This document shows positions 50,756 to 60,427 of a DNA stretch of 64,000 nt, in pieces. The notes under the pieces are model-generated. The model saw only the letters and a program-made list of their open reading frames with translations. It did not search any database and had not been told where the DNA came from. Position numbers and translations under genes: made by a program. The DNA lies in contig NZ_VFIL01000012.1 in assembly GCF_007858285.1 (NCBI RefSeq), positions 62,001 to 126,000 of the forward strand. Reading direction: 5' to 3'. This stretch comes from Pseudomonas brenneri (GTDB lineage: Bacteria; Pseudomonadota; Gammaproteobacteria; Pseudomonadales; Pseudomonadaceae). Position 1 is the stretch's first letter, and each line of letters opens with the position of its first letter.

Positions 50756-51685
50756 TCATACTCCTGCAATCATCAAGTCCAGGTTCTGCACCGCCGCTCC
50801 AGCTGCGCCCTTCCCAAGATTGTCAAACACGGCAGCCAACAGAACCTGCCCCGCCTCATCATTTTCACACACCACCAAACGCAAACTGTCCGTCCCGTTA
50901 AGCGCCTGGGGATCAAGGTAGGTCAACGCTCTGGCCTCCTGCATCGACATCACCTGCACATGCTCGGTATCGCGGTAGTGCTGCATAAGGCATGCATGCA
51001 ACTGCACCGCGTTCACGCCCGGCGCCAACAGCCGAAGCTGTAACGGTATGGTAAGTACGATCCCCTGCCGAAAAGCCCCATAGGCCGGCACAAACATCGG
51101 CCGCTGCGTCAAACCGCTTTGCTGCTGAATCTCAGGAACATGTTTGTGCGCCAGCCCCAGACCATAAACCTGATATGCGAGCGCTTGTGATGCGTACTCG
51201 CCCTCATGCTCTTGCACTCCGACGCGCCCTTTTCCGGAATATCCCGATACCGCATGAATGTTTACGGGGTAATCCCTGGGCAGCAACCCGGCCTCTAGCA
51301 ATGGCCGCAGCAGCCCTATCGCTCCCGTGGGATAGCAACCTGGATTACTGACCCGCCGCGCCGTGGCGATTTGTTTGGCCTGCTGCGGGCTCATCTGCGC
51401 AAAACCATAAGTCCAGTCTGGATCAGTGCGGTGTGCCGAACTCGCATCGATCACCCGAACGGCGGGGTTTTCGATGCTCATTACAGCGTCGCGCGCGGCT
51501 TGATCAGGCAAACAAAGAATCGCGATATCGCAGGCGTTGATCATTTCGGCGCGATGTTGCGGATCCTTGCGGTGTTCGGGGCTGAGTGTCATCAGGCGCA
51601 GATCACTCCGGTTGGATAGGCGTTGCTGAATTTGCAAACCGGTGGTGCCTTGGTCGCCATCAATAAATATAAGAGGACTTGCCAT
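50756..51685 (-). CDS. argC: N-acetyl-gamma-glutamyl-phosphate reductase, short (type 2) form
   Basis: The 309-aa enzyme reduces N-acetylglutamyl phosphate to the semialdehyde in arginine synthesis. It has the catalytic Cys117 (RVSNPGCYPTGAIG), an N-terminal NADP fold (FIDGDQGTTGLQIQ) and HAVSGYSGKGR. This is the shorter class of ArgC, which often occurs as a second copy besides the roughly 344-aa type. No other arg genes are nearby. A LysR gene is divergent, which suggests dedicated control. Confidence 0.92.
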   Translation of the reverse strand: MASPLIFIDGDQGTTGLQIQQRLSNRSDLRLMTLSPEHRKDPQHRAEMINACDIAILCLPDQAARDAVMSIENPAVRVIDASSAHRTDPDWTYGFAQMSPQQAKQIATARRVSNPGCYPTGAIGLLRPLLEAGLLPRDYPVNIHAVSGYSGKGRVGVQEHEGEYASQALAYQVYGLGLAHKHVPEIQQQSGLTQRPMFVPAYGAFRQGIVLTIPLQLRLLAPGVNAVQLHACLMQHYRDTEHVQVMSMQEARALTYLDPQALNGTDSLRLVVCENDEAGQVLLAAVFDNLGKGAAGAAVQNLDLMIAGV

Positions 51686-51798
51686 GGAATGCGCTCGGTA
51701 TAGGAAATCAGGAGCTCCAATCTTCAGTGACGAGCTAAGATAGGAAAAGTTGAATTTCCAAACGATGAAGTTAAGTTTTTCTGAACAAGGAATGACGT

Positions 51799-52683
51799 AT
51801 GCGCGAAATCAGCCTGGACCGACTGCGCACGCTGGTTGCCATTGCCGATCTGGGCTCGTTTGCCGAAGCGGCTCGGGCACTGCACCTCGCGCCACCTACG
51901 GTCAGTTTGCATATTGCCGACTTGGAGTCGCGGGTTGGCGGCAAGCTGTTATCGCGCACGCGTGGGCGTGTACAGCCCTCGGCGATTGGAGAAACATTGG
52001 TGGCCCGTGCGCGGCGCCTGTTGGCGGATGCGGAGCAGGCCCTTGAGGACGTGGAGCGTCAGGTACTAGGCTTGGCCGGGCGTGTGCGGCTGGGCGCTTC
52101 CACAGGGGCTATCGCACAGTTACTGCCACAAGCCCTAGAAACATTAGGCCAAAGACACCCCGCCATCGATGTGCAAGTTGCGGTGCTCACGTCGCAGGAA
52201 ACACTGGGGAGACTTGTCGAGGGCTCATTGGATATCGGTCTGGTCGCACTGCCACAGACACCAGTGAAGCAATTGCGGATCGAGCCATGGCGGCGGGACC
52301 CGGTCATGGCTTTCCTGCCGGCTCGCTGGGAGTGCCCGGATATTGTGACCCCTGGCTGGCTGGCCGCTCAGCGATTAATTCTGAATGACAACACCACTCG
52401 ACTCTCGCGCCTGACCTCAGACTGGTTCGCCAGCGAAGGACTGCTGCCCGTGCCACGCATTCAACTGAACTACAACGACGCGATCAAAAGCCTAGTGGCG
52501 GCCGGTTATGGTGCTACGTTGTTGCCGCATGAAGCCTCCACGCCATTGCCTGATACCCGGATCGTCATGCGACCATTACAGCCCTTACTATGGCGCCAAC
52601 TGGGCATTGCTCACCGTGGCGGGGACGTCGAACGGCCTACACAACATGTGCTGGATGTGTTGTGGGGGTTGAGCGTGGACTAG
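51799..52683 (+). CDS. LysR family transcriptional regulator
   Basis: The 294-aa regulator has the LysR helix-turn-helix (residues about 3-62, ISLDRLRTLVAIADLGSFAEAARALHLAPPTVSLHIADLESRVG) and a substrate-binding domain. It is divergent from argC with 113 bp between starts, the usual layout for a LysR gene controlling its neighbour. The inducer is unknown. Confidence 0.93.
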   Translation: MREISLDRLRTLVAIADLGSFAEAARALHLAPPTVSLHIADLESRVGGKLLSRTRGRVQPSAIGETLVARARRLLADAEQALEDVERQVLGLAGRVRLGASTGAIAQLLPQALETLGQRHPAIDVQVAVLTSQETLGRLVEGSLDIGLVALPQTPVKQLRIEPWRRDPVMAFLPARWECPDIVTPGWLAAQRLILNDNTTRLSRLTSDWFASEGLLPVPRIQLNYNDAIKSLVAAGYGATLLPHEASTPLPDTRIVMRPLQPLLWRQLGIAHRGGDVERPTQHVLDVLWGLSVD

Positions 52684-52803
52684 GGGGATGTCGAAGTTCG
52701 ACGCCTAGCCCCACCTGTATGGCTGAAAACTCTCGTATCTGTGACTGGGATTAGACCGGCCCTGACGGTTAAGCTGATATTTTTCGCATGCACGGAAGAG
52801 CGT

Positions 52804-53205
52804 ATGGCTGCGATGTACCAAGGAAGCTGCTTATGCGCAGCCGTCAGTTACGAGCTATCTGCCACACCAAAAGCAGTGAGTCATTGTCATTGCAGCCAGT
52901 GTCGTAAAGCTCACGGGGCAGCATTCGCTTCGTACGGCAGCGTTCCCCGCAACGCGCTACGAATACTTGGCGGCGCCACTAGCATCAAAACCTATGCATC
53001 CTCAGAGACGGTGTTACGCGAATTCTGCGCGCACTGTGGTTCGACGTTGTTCTGGTCACGGTCTCAAGGCGAATTTGCCGACTGGGTTTCGATAGCACTG
53101 GGCACGCTTGACACGCCCTTCATGCCTGAAAAGCAAAAACACGTTCACATCGACTCTACAGCCCACTGGTACACGCCAGCCAAATTATGCCCCCAGGTCG
53201 GCTGA
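52804..53205 (+). CDS. GFA (glutathione-dependent formaldehyde-activating-like) family protein
   Basis: The 133-aa CENP-V/GFA-fold protein has its two zinc sites: SCLCAAVSYEL, then SHCHCSQCRKAHG, and later FCAHCGSTLFW. Most members have no proven activity on formaldehyde, so the substrate is open. It was started at the ATG at 52804 behind GGAAGAG. A second ATG three codons later is possible. Confidence 0.88.
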   Translation: MAAMYQGSCLCAAVSYELSATPKAVSHCHCSQCRKAHGAAFASYGSVPRNALRILGGATSIKTYASSETVLREFCAHCGSTLFWSRSQGEFADWVSIALGTLDTPFMPEKQKHVHIDSTAHWYTPAKLCPQVG

Positions 53206-53218
53206 ATACTTGTAGCGG

Positions 53219-53827
53219 TCATGAAGGGGTTATCCAGTGATGCCCCGGATGAAGCTTCAGCAAATGCTGCCTCAGCCACGCCACCTCCTCATCGGGCAGC
53301 GTAGGCAAGGTCTTGTGAAAATCCTCTTCATCCTTGGGCCGCACATGCTGGGCTTTGAACAAGAGGATCGCTGCGGGCCTTAAATATGGGATGCCTTCAC
53401 GACTCAAATACAACATTTCTGCACGGGGAAACCGGATAGCCCCATCACGCTTGTAAACCCATACTTCAGGGCTTCCTGATTCAATCATCATGTCCACCCG
53501 CCAGGCTTGAGCAACGGGGTCGAAACACCACACCTGATGAATGTCTAGTCCCGGGATATGGCCCAAGGGGAGAAAAGTGAGCACTCCGCTCTTCGCGGTG
53601 TACATATCAAGATCGCCAAGCGCGTGCCGGAATGCCGGGAAATCGTCTCGCAACATGGTGAACTCTATATCGTCATGCTCCCGCGTCTTTTCGCCGCGCC
53701 ATAGATCAAGCGCCCACCCACCGACAACGCACCATGGAAGCGAGACAGCCTTCAGGCGAACAGCCAACTCGGCAGGCGTCCATGCACTCCATAGCTCTTG
53801 ATCCGGCACCAAAGCCCTGTTCGCCAT
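53219..53827 (-). CDS. Nucleotidyltransferase, aminoglycoside/lincosamide-type
   Basis: The 202-aa product has the polymerase-beta-like motif VVGGWALDLWRGEKTREHDDIEF (residues about 35-58), with the metal-binding Asp pair, and HIPGLDIHQVWCF. This resembles the family of small antibiotic nucleotidyltransferases (LinB/AadB-like), but no substrate can be assigned. The ATG at 53827 was used. The longer frame has no family similarity. The gene next to it encodes a putative aminoglycoside kinase. Confidence 0.78.
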   Translation of the reverse strand: MANRALVPDQELWSAWTPAELAVRLKAVSLPWCVVGGWALDLWRGEKTREHDDIEFTMLRDDFPAFRHALGDLDMYTAKSGVLTFLPLGHIPGLDIHQVWCFDPVAQAWRVDMMIESGSPEVWVYKRDGAIRFPRAEMLYLSREGIPYLRPAAILLFKAQHVRPKDEEDFHKTLPTLPDEEVAWLRQHLLKLHPGHHWITPS

Positions 53828-53976
53828 AATCTGATCTCCGATCGTTCCGAGTATTACGCGACCTGATACAACGCATACTCGCCCTTTAGCAAACTGGGTG
53901 AGAAGTGGCAAAAGGGTGTCTACGACACCCGAGTCGATTCATACTCGTCACTCCACCCCCTCAGAAAAGGTGATGC

Positions 53977-54783
53977 GTGCCCTCCCAGTCTTCCAGGCCA
54001 AGGCCTGTGCCTTTCGAACTCCCCAGGACCATCACGCGATTTATCGGTGATGCCCCGTTGATTGCCGATGACGTCGGCGAGTCGCCCTGCGATGTCTTCA
54101 GTTTTACCCGGGGCAATGATCGTTTCTTTCTTAAAACCTGCGCAGCCATCTACGCGCCCACGACCTACAGCGTCTTGCGCGAAGCCCGTGTACTGCAATG
54201 GGTAGATGGCCATCTGAGTGTGCCCGAGGTGGCGGTCATCGCGCAAAGCGCCGACGGCGAATTCATGATCACCCGTTGTGTACCGGGGGCACCGATCCAG
54301 GTGCGTATCGACGAGCCAGGCACCCTGTCGGCGCTGTTTCACGAGGCGCTGCGCCAGCTACAGAGTGTCCCCATCGCCGGCTGCCCCTTCGACTCAAGCG
54401 TGTCACAGCGCCTGAACGAGTTGGAATACCTGCTTGCGCATGACCTGTGCGCGCAAGAGCCCGAGCCGCACCCGTGGCCAGACCTGAACAGCCCCGAACA
54501 ACTGCTGGCCCATCTGCACGCCGCGCGGCCGAAGGAAGACCCCGTGTTCAGCCATGGCGACCTGTGTGACACCAATGTGTTCGTCGACACTCAAGACCGC
54601 CTGCACTTCATCGACCTGGGCCGCGGAGGGATCGCCGATCGTTGGCTGGACATCGCGTTTGCACAACGCAACCTCCGCGAAGATATTTCGGAGCAGTCGG
54701 CACAGGATTTTCTCGACCGACTGGGCGAACCTGATAAGCCGGCAAAGCGAGAGTTTTTCGAACAACTGGACGAGTTGTTCTAG
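53977..54783 (+). CDS. APH(3')-like aminoglycoside phosphotransferase
   Basis: The 268-aa kinase has the catalytic loop VFSHGDLCDTNVFV (residues about 189-202) and metal-binding IDLGRGGIADRWLDIA, the exact pattern of the APH(3') family. The N-lobe Lys is in RFFLKTCA. The length is standard. It may phosphorylate aminoglycosides or a natural analogue, and activity is not proven. The start is GTG at 53977. It is divergent from the nucleotidyltransferase. Confidence 0.85.
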   Translation: MPSQSSRPRPVPFELPRTITRFIGDAPLIADDVGESPCDVFSFTRGNDRFFLKTCAAIYAPTTYSVLREARVLQWVDGHLSVPEVAVIAQSADGEFMITRCVPGAPIQVRIDEPGTLSALFHEALRQLQSVPIAGCPFDSSVSQRLNELEYLLAHDLCAQEPEPHPWPDLNSPEQLLAHLHAARPKEDPVFSHGDLCDTNVFVDTQDRLHFIDLGRGGIADRWLDIAFAQRNLREDISEQSAQDFLDRLGEPDKPAKREFFEQLDELF

Positions 54784-54825
54784 CAACGCCCGCGAGCCCT
54801 GAGGCTCGCGTGGCATGGCGACACC

Positions 54826-56880
54826 TCAAAAGTAAGTGGTAGCCCCGGCAAAAAACGCACGGCCCGGCACATAGAACGTCGTCGAACCATCACGTGCATC
54901 TTCATCCAGCAAGTTCTGCACACCGCCATTCAAGGTCAACCACTTGGTCACGGCCAGGTTCGCCGTCAGGTCGTAGGTGGTGTACGACTTGACGAAGTCA
55001 TTACCTGCCCCACGCTGTTTGCCGACATGCTGCGCCGACAGTTCGGTGTTGAGTGAGTCGGTGACTTGCCAGTTGAGCGCACTGAAGGCTGACAGCTTGG
55101 GCGCGCTGATCAGGTCTTCGCCGGTGGACAGGTTTTTGCTCTCCAGCATGTAGGTGGCGTTGGTGCGCCAGTCCAGGGAGTCGCTCAGCGGGACGCGAAC
55201 CGAACCTTCCCAGCCACGGGTCCGCGCTTCTTCGACGTTTTCCAGCATGGTCCACCAGCGGCCCTGGAACTGGCCCAGTGGCGCGTATTCGATCTTGTCT
55301 TCGAAGTCGGTGTGGAAGTAGGTCAGGCTGGCCTCCCAGCCGTCACGGTCAAAGGACACGCCAATTTCCTTGTTGACGCTGGTTTCTGGCGACAAGTTCG
55401 GGTTACCGGCCATCCAGCAACTGCCGCTCACATAACCCAAAGGTTTCAACGAGCCACAACCGCGACCGCCGGATTCGGTGGCGGCACCGGCGCTGCCCTC
55501 TTTCAGGCTGGGCGCACGAAAGCCCTTGGACACACCGCCGCGTACGGTCCAGTCCGGATGCGGATGGTAGACCAGGTACGCCCGCGGGCTGTTGTGGTTG
55601 CCGTAGTCTTCACTGTGGTCAAAACGGTTGCCCAGGGTCAGGGCCAGGTTATCGAGCAAGTACAACTCATCTTCGATAAACGCCGCCGAGTAGTCACCCT
55701 TGAGTGACGAACCGGAGACCGCAACACCTTGATAGTCCACCGGCACCGTGCCCAGGGTGTCGCTGTTGGTCAGTTCTTCACGCTTCCACTGCCCGCCCAC
55801 GGTCAGGCGCTGGTCAAGCAGGAGTTTGAACGGAATGTTCAGGCTGCCCTCGGCGATTTTCTCTTCGGCGCTGGATTTGCCCCAGTCGATGTCGTTCTTG
55901 AACTTGTTCAGGTACAGGTCCACTTTCGAGGTACCGAAACTCCAGTCCCCAGTGTGGGACACGGAATAGCTGTCGCGAATCAAACGGCCGGGGCCGAAGC
56001 CGGCACCCATGGTTTCGCCCCAGTCACCAAAGGTCTTTTTGCTCGACCAGGACCGCTCGACACCATGCACAGCCTCGAACGACAGGCTTTGCTCATCATT
56101 GATTTTCCAGTCGAGCAAGGCGTTGACGCTGTGGTCCTTGGCGCCGCCAGCGCCGTCGCCGTACATGAACTCGCCATCCTTATCCAGGCGCGCCGTGACT
56201 TCATCGGCGGCGCGGCGGGTCAGGTTGGCGCCCAGGCGCAGGCCGACGGACTCGGTCAATGGCCCGGACAGGTTGAGGCTGGTCTGGGTGGTCTGGCCAC
56301 GGTCGGAGTCTTCGGGAATCGTGGTGTTGACGTTGGCAGAACCGCTCCAGGTCCGCGAGACCTTGCGCGTGATGATGTTGATCACACCGCCCATGGCATC
56401 CGAGCCGTACAACGAAGACATGGGGCCGCGCACGATCTCGATGCGCTCAATCATGTTCGGGGTGATCCAGTTCAGGTCCTGGCGTGCCAGGTCACGGCGA
56501 TAGCTCAAGTCCCCCGAACCGCCCAGACGCTTGCCGTCCACCAGGACCAAGGTGTACTTGTCGTCCAGGCCACGCAGTTTGATTTTCGACTGTTCCCCCA
56601 CCGGACCGAAGCCCCCCGTGACACCCGGCACACGCCGCAGCAGGGTATTGAGGTCGTACACCGGTTGGCGCTCGATTTCTTCACGGGTGATGACACTGAC
56701 GCTGGCCGGCGCATCCCGCAGGTCCGTGGCCCCGCCGGTGGCGGTGACAAACGAGGTATCGAGTTCGGTGACGGCCTGTTTATCGACCTCGCCAATCTCT
56801 TGCGCTTGCAACGCCGGGGCGGCGTTCAGCACACCGAAGGCCATGAAAAGAGAACTGAACAGGTAGGGGGGATTCTTCAT
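54826..56880 (-). CDS. TonB-dependent receptor, catecholate siderophore (CirA/IrgA) type
   Basis: The 684-aa protein has a signal peptide ending at about residue 26 (LNAAPALQA), a TonB box region (ELDTSFVTATG), the plug signature APASVSVITREEIERQPVYDL and IERIEIVRGPMSSLYGSDAMGGVINIITRK, and a barrel ending in a C-terminal Phe. Length and motifs are closest to CirA/IrgA-like ferric-catecholate receptors, though the ligand is not certain. A Fur-like site precedes it. Confidence 0.9.
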   Translation of the reverse strand: MKNPPYLFSSLFMAFGVLNAAPALQAQEIGEVDKQAVTELDTSFVTATGGATDLRDAPASVSVITREEIERQPVYDLNTLLRRVPGVTGGFGPVGEQSKIKLRGLDDKYTLVLVDGKRLGGSGDLSYRRDLARQDLNWITPNMIERIEIVRGPMSSLYGSDAMGGVINIITRKVSRTWSGSANVNTTIPEDSDRGQTTQTSLNLSGPLTESVGLRLGANLTRRAADEVTARLDKDGEFMYGDGAGGAKDHSVNALLDWKINDEQSLSFEAVHGVERSWSSKKTFGDWGETMGAGFGPGRLIRDSYSVSHTGDWSFGTSKVDLYLNKFKNDIDWGKSSAEEKIAEGSLNIPFKLLLDQRLTVGGQWKREELTNSDTLGTVPVDYQGVAVSGSSLKGDYSAAFIEDELYLLDNLALTLGNRFDHSEDYGNHNSPRAYLVYHPHPDWTVRGGVSKGFRAPSLKEGSAGAATESGGRGCGSLKPLGYVSGSCWMAGNPNLSPETSVNKEIGVSFDRDGWEASLTYFHTDFEDKIEYAPLGQFQGRWWTMLENVEEARTRGWEGSVRVPLSDSLDWRTNATYMLESKNLSTGEDLISAPKLSAFSALNWQVTDSLNTELSAQHVGKQRGAGNDFVKSYTTYDLTANLAVTKWLTLNGGVQNLLDEDARDGSTTFYVPGRAFFAGATTYF

Positions 56881-57305
56881 TGCAAACAGTCCTTGTTAAG
56901 CCAATATGCACCAAGACGGAGCACTAAAGGCTGCGGAGTGTAATGCAAATCCTTATCATTTAGAAAAGCATTTGTTACAATTCAGAAACAAATCCATACA
57001 TTTAAAGCAGAATTATTTTCTTCTATTTGCCTTGAAATACTTAGAAAATCTACAATTTAACGCTATTTGTCGACATCTAAATATTCACAAAAAAGCCAAT
57101 CATTCACTTGATAATGAATAGCGTGACCTTCCTCGCACGGGATTTGTGCAAAATTGATTCTGTTACCCATCAACTTTTGACGCTCCTGTCTCCCCGCTGT
57201 TAGTGTCCGCCCTCCTTCCCCGCAGATATCTGCCAGGTGCGATTTACCCGCAAAACCTCACCCCAGGGACAACAGATCATTCTCAAAATGAACGGAGTTC
57301 AGCGC
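56881..57305. other. AT-rich region between the TonB receptor and ggt
   Basis: About 425 bp, AT-rich in the middle (56960-57130), has no convincing gene. A 71-codon frame here looks random. It contains the Fur-like site at 56944-56958 and a second weaker one (TGATAATGAATAGCG, 57109-57123) that matches 11 of 14 positions. Confidence 0.6.
56944..56958 (-). promoter_or_regulatory. Candidate Fur box of the TonB receptor
   Basis: Read on the minus strand, TGATAAGGATTTGCA matches the 7-1-7 Fur consensus TGATAATNATTATCA at 11 of 14 positions, 64 bp before the receptor start. It is consistent with iron repression. Confidence 0.6.
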
Positions 57306-59132
57306 GTGCTTTTCACCCTACGCTTGCAGCGTCTTACCAGCCTCTCGGTGATCGTCGCCGCCCTCAGCCTCAGTGCCTGCCACAGCGCCAGCACCCCAGG
57401 CTTGCCTCCTGCGCCGGAGCTGGGGTCGGGTTATCGCACCGACATGACCGTACGCCATGCCGAGCGCCATATGGCCGCTGCGGCCAACCCGCTGGCGGCC
57501 GAGGCCGGGCGGACCATCCTGCGCCAGGGTGGCTCGGCGATTGATGCGGCCATCGCCATGCAAGCGGTGCTGACGCTGGTGGAGCCGCAGTCTTCGGGGA
57601 TCGGCGGTGGCGCCTTTATCATGCTGTGGGATGGCAAGCAGGTACGGGCCTATGACGGCCGTGAAACCGCACCGGCCGGTGCGACGGCCGACCTGCTGCT
57701 CAATGCCGACGGCACGCCGATGGCGTTTGCCCAGGCGCAGATTGGTGGTCGCTCGGTCGCCACGCCCGGTGTATTGCGCGCACTGAAAATGGCCCACGAA
57801 CAGAGCGGTCGCCTGCCCTGGGCCCAGTTGTTCGAGCCGGCGATCCAGTTGTCCGAGCAAGGCTTTGCGATTTCCCCGCGCCTGCACAGCCTGCTCGCCG
57901 CCGACCGCTATATCAGCCAGTCGCCGGACATGGCGGCGTACTTTCTCAACGCCGACGGCAGCCCGAAAGCCACCGGCACCGTACTGAAAAATCCGGCGCT
58001 GGCCAATGTACTCAAGCGTATTGCCAAAGAGGGCCCCGACGCGCTTTACCAAGGCCCGATCGCCGAGGAAATTGCACGCAAAGTCCAGGGCCACCGCAAC
58101 GCTGGCAGCCTTGCACTGAGCGACCTCAAAGGCTACCGCGCCAAGGAGCGCGCACCGCTGTGTACCGACTACAAGCGTTGGCAGGTATGCGGCATGCCGC
58201 CGCCGTCGTCGGGCGGGGTTGCCATTGCGCAGATCCTCGGCACCTTGCAGGCCCTGGAAGCCCGTGACCCGCGCTGGGCCCTGGCACCGCTCAAACCCGT
58301 GAAGACCGCGACAGCTGCCGGCCTGGAACCTGCTCCCGAAGCGGTGCATCTGATTGCCGAGGCCGATCGCCTGGCCTACGCCGACCGTGCGCAATATGTC
58401 GCTGATGCAGACTTTGTCCCGGTACCGCTCGCAGGCCTCGTCGCCCCCGGTTACCTGGCCAGCCGCGCGGCATTGATCGGTGAGCGCAGCATGGGCGTGG
58501 CCAAGCCTGGCCAGCCGAGCGGGGTTGAGGTGGCCTACGCACCGGATCGCTCGCCGCTGCGCATCTCTACCTCGCAAGTGGTGGCCGTGGATGACCAGGG
58601 CGGCGCGGTATCAATGACCACCACCATCGAGGCGGCATTCGGTTCCCATGTCATGGTCCAGGGTTTCCTGCTGAATAATCAGATGACGGACTTTTCCTTT
58701 ATCCCCGAGGAAAACGGCCAGCCAGTGGCCAACCGTATCGAGCCGGGCAAACGCCCACGCTCATCCATGGCGCCGACCCTGGTCTTCGACCGCCAAAGTG
58801 GCGAGCTGCTGGCCACAGTCGGCTCACCCGGTGGCTCGCAGATCATCGAGTACGTGAGCAAGTCCCTGGTGGGCATGCTCGACTGGAACCTCGACCCGCA
58901 AGCCGCCATCAGCCTGCCCAACTTCGGCAGCCGCAACGGCGCGACCGAATTGGAGCGAGGGCTGTTCAGCGCACAGTTGAAAGCGGCACTCAAGGATCGG
59001 GGGCACGCCTTGAGCGAGATCGACATGACCAGCGGCACCCAGGCCATCGTGCGGGTGCGGGATGCCCAGGGCAAGGCAACGTGGAGTGGTGGCGCGGATC
59101 CACGGCGTGAGGGTGAGGCGCTGGGGGACTGA
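57306..59132 (+). CDS. ggt: Gamma-glutamyltransferase
   Basis: This roughly 608-aa Ntn hydrolase cleaves and transfers the gamma-glutamyl group of glutathione. It is made as one chain and self-cleaves before the catalytic Thr, here in LRISTSQVVAVDDQGGAVS. Other motifs are AANPLAAEAGRTILRQGGSAIDAAIA and LPNFGSRNG. A lipoprotein-like signal (IVAALSLSAC) suggests membrane anchoring. The GTG at 57306 has CGGAG 8 bp upstream. An ATG at 57288 or GTG at 57237 are alternatives. Confidence 0.9.
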   Translation: MLFTLRLQRLTSLSVIVAALSLSACHSASTPGLPPAPELGSGYRTDMTVRHAERHMAAAANPLAAEAGRTILRQGGSAIDAAIAMQAVLTLVEPQSSGIGGGAFIMLWDGKQVRAYDGRETAPAGATADLLLNADGTPMAFAQAQIGGRSVATPGVLRALKMAHEQSGRLPWAQLFEPAIQLSEQGFAISPRLHSLLAADRYISQSPDMAAYFLNADGSPKATGTVLKNPALANVLKRIAKEGPDALYQGPIAEEIARKVQGHRNAGSLALSDLKGYRAKERAPLCTDYKRWQVCGMPPPSSGGVAIAQILGTLQALEARDPRWALAPLKPVKTATAAGLEPAPEAVHLIAEADRLAYADRAQYVADADFVPVPLAGLVAPGYLASRAALIGERSMGVAKPGQPSGVEVAYAPDRSPLRISTSQVVAVDDQGGAVSMTTTIEAAFGSHVMVQGFLLNNQMTDFSFIPEENGQPVANRIEPGKRPRSSMAPTLVFDRQSGELLATVGSPGGSQIIEYVSKSLVGMLDWNLDPQAAISLPNFGSRNGATELERGLFSAQLKAALKDRGHALSEIDMTSGTQAIVRVRDAQGKATWSGGADPRREGEALGD

Positions 59133-59143
59133 CTCAGGATTAC

Positions 59144-59171
59144 CACCATCGCCGGCAAGCCGGCGATGGTG
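59144..59171. terminator. Bidirectional hairpin between ggt and ddl
   Basis: A perfect 12-bp stem (CACCATCGCCGG with CCGGCGATGGTG) and a 4-base loop lie between the convergent stops of ggt and ddl. Confidence 0.75.
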
Positions 59172-59179
59172 ATTGAGGC

Positions 59180-60274
59180 TTAGCGGCTGATCTTCAAGCC
59201 CTTGCGCAACCCATGCCGCTCCAGCGCCAGTTCGATCAGGCGGCTGACCAGTTCGCTGTAGCTCATCCCCGCCGCCTGCCACAACTTGGGGTACATGCTG
59301 ATGCGGGTAAAACCGGGCAATGAGTTGACCTCATTGATCAAGACTTCACCGTCCTCGCAAAGAAACACATCGACCCGTGCCAGGCCCGCGCAGCCCAGCA
59401 CTTCAAAGGCCTCAACGGCCAGGGCGCGAATGCGCTCGCTGTCTTCGACACGGATATCGGCAGGCACCAGCACTTGCGCAGCCTGGTCGTCGATGTATTT
59501 GCTGTCGTAGGAATAGAAGCCGTCACGCACCACGATCTCGCCACAGCCGCTGGCGATGGGACGCTCGTTGCCCAGCACTGCGCATTCGATTTCCCGGCCT
59601 TTGACGGCAGACTCCACCAACACTTTTTCATCGAAGCCCAGGGCCAGTTCAATGGCGGCCAGATACTCGGTTTCGTCAGCCACCTTGCTCACGCCCACTG
59701 AGGAGCCTTGGTTGGCCGGTTTGACAAACAGTGGCAAACCCAGCTTTTGCCGCGCCTGGTCGAAGGTGGTGCGTGCCGCATTGCCACGGTTGAGGGTGAT
59801 AAAGGGCGCCACGGCAATACCGGCGTCGCGCAGCAGGCGTTTGCTGATGTCCTTGTCCATGCACACCGCCGAACCCAGCACGTCGGAACCCACGAACGGC
59901 AAGTCCGCCATGCGCAGCAAACCTTGCAGGCAACCGTCTTCGCCGAGGGTGCCGTGGACGATGGGGAAGATCACATCGACGTGCTCCAGCAGACTCTGGC
60001 CCGAGGTTTCCACCAGTTGCTGGCTGGCCTTGCCCGGCACCACCGCCAATTCGCGGTTGGACTGGTTGAGAGCGATCAGCGCCGGGTTTTCCTGGTTGAG
60101 CAGGAAGTTAGAGGTGTCGTTCAGGTGCCAATGGCCGGCCTTGTCGATACCGATCAACACCGGCTCAAAACGCGTGCGGTCAAGGGCGTCGACGATGTTA
60201 CGTGCCGACTGCAACGACACCTCATGCTCGGCCGAACGCCCACCAAAAATAATACCTACCCGCAACTGACTCAT
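59180..60274 (-). CDS. ddlA: D-alanine--D-alanine ligase
   Basis: The 364-aa ATP-grasp enzyme joins two D-Ala for peptidoglycan. It has the N-terminal IFGGRSAEHEVSLQSARN, HGTLGEDGCLQGLLR, and the metal-binding EVNSLPGFTRISMYPKLW. The length equals E. coli DdlA, and it lies apart from the mra cluster, so it is taken as the DdlA-type copy. It is convergent with ggt. Confidence 0.94.
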   Translation of the reverse strand: MSQLRVGIIFGGRSAEHEVSLQSARNIVDALDRTRFEPVLIGIDKAGHWHLNDTSNFLLNQENPALIALNQSNRELAVVPGKASQQLVETSGQSLLEHVDVIFPIVHGTLGEDGCLQGLLRMADLPFVGSDVLGSAVCMDKDISKRLLRDAGIAVAPFITLNRGNAARTTFDQARQKLGLPLFVKPANQGSSVGVSKVADETEYLAAIELALGFDEKVLVESAVKGREIECAVLGNERPIASGCGEIVVRDGFYSYDSKYIDDQAAQVLVPADIRVEDSERIRALAVEAFEVLGCAGLARVDVFLCEDGEVLINEVNSLPGFTRISMYPKLWQAAGMSYSELVSRLIELALERHGLRKGLKISR

Positions 60275-60427
60275 GACCCGGCCTCACTGTAAAAGTAAGG
60301 TTTATTACCATGAGCCGTCAGCCATTAGCCACCTTTGCAACCACGCACAATCGTACAAGACCCCGGCAGACAGCCGCCCCAGACTCAGTTAACGTAACTC
60401 CATCCGACATCTTTCGAAAAACATCCC

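Noticed and set aside
49336..54800. An integrated genomic island with a duplicated tRNA end
   Set aside because: No integrase gene and no second copy of the tRNA-Met 3' end were found within the window, so an island cannot be claimed.
55729..56943. Plus-strand frame of 404 codons opposite the second TonB receptor
   Set aside because: It is antisense to a well-supported receptor gene and covers the Fur-like site.
56906..57121. A 71-codon frame in the AT-rich region before ggt
   Set aside because: It has no ribosome site, random-looking composition, and overlaps two Fur-like sites.
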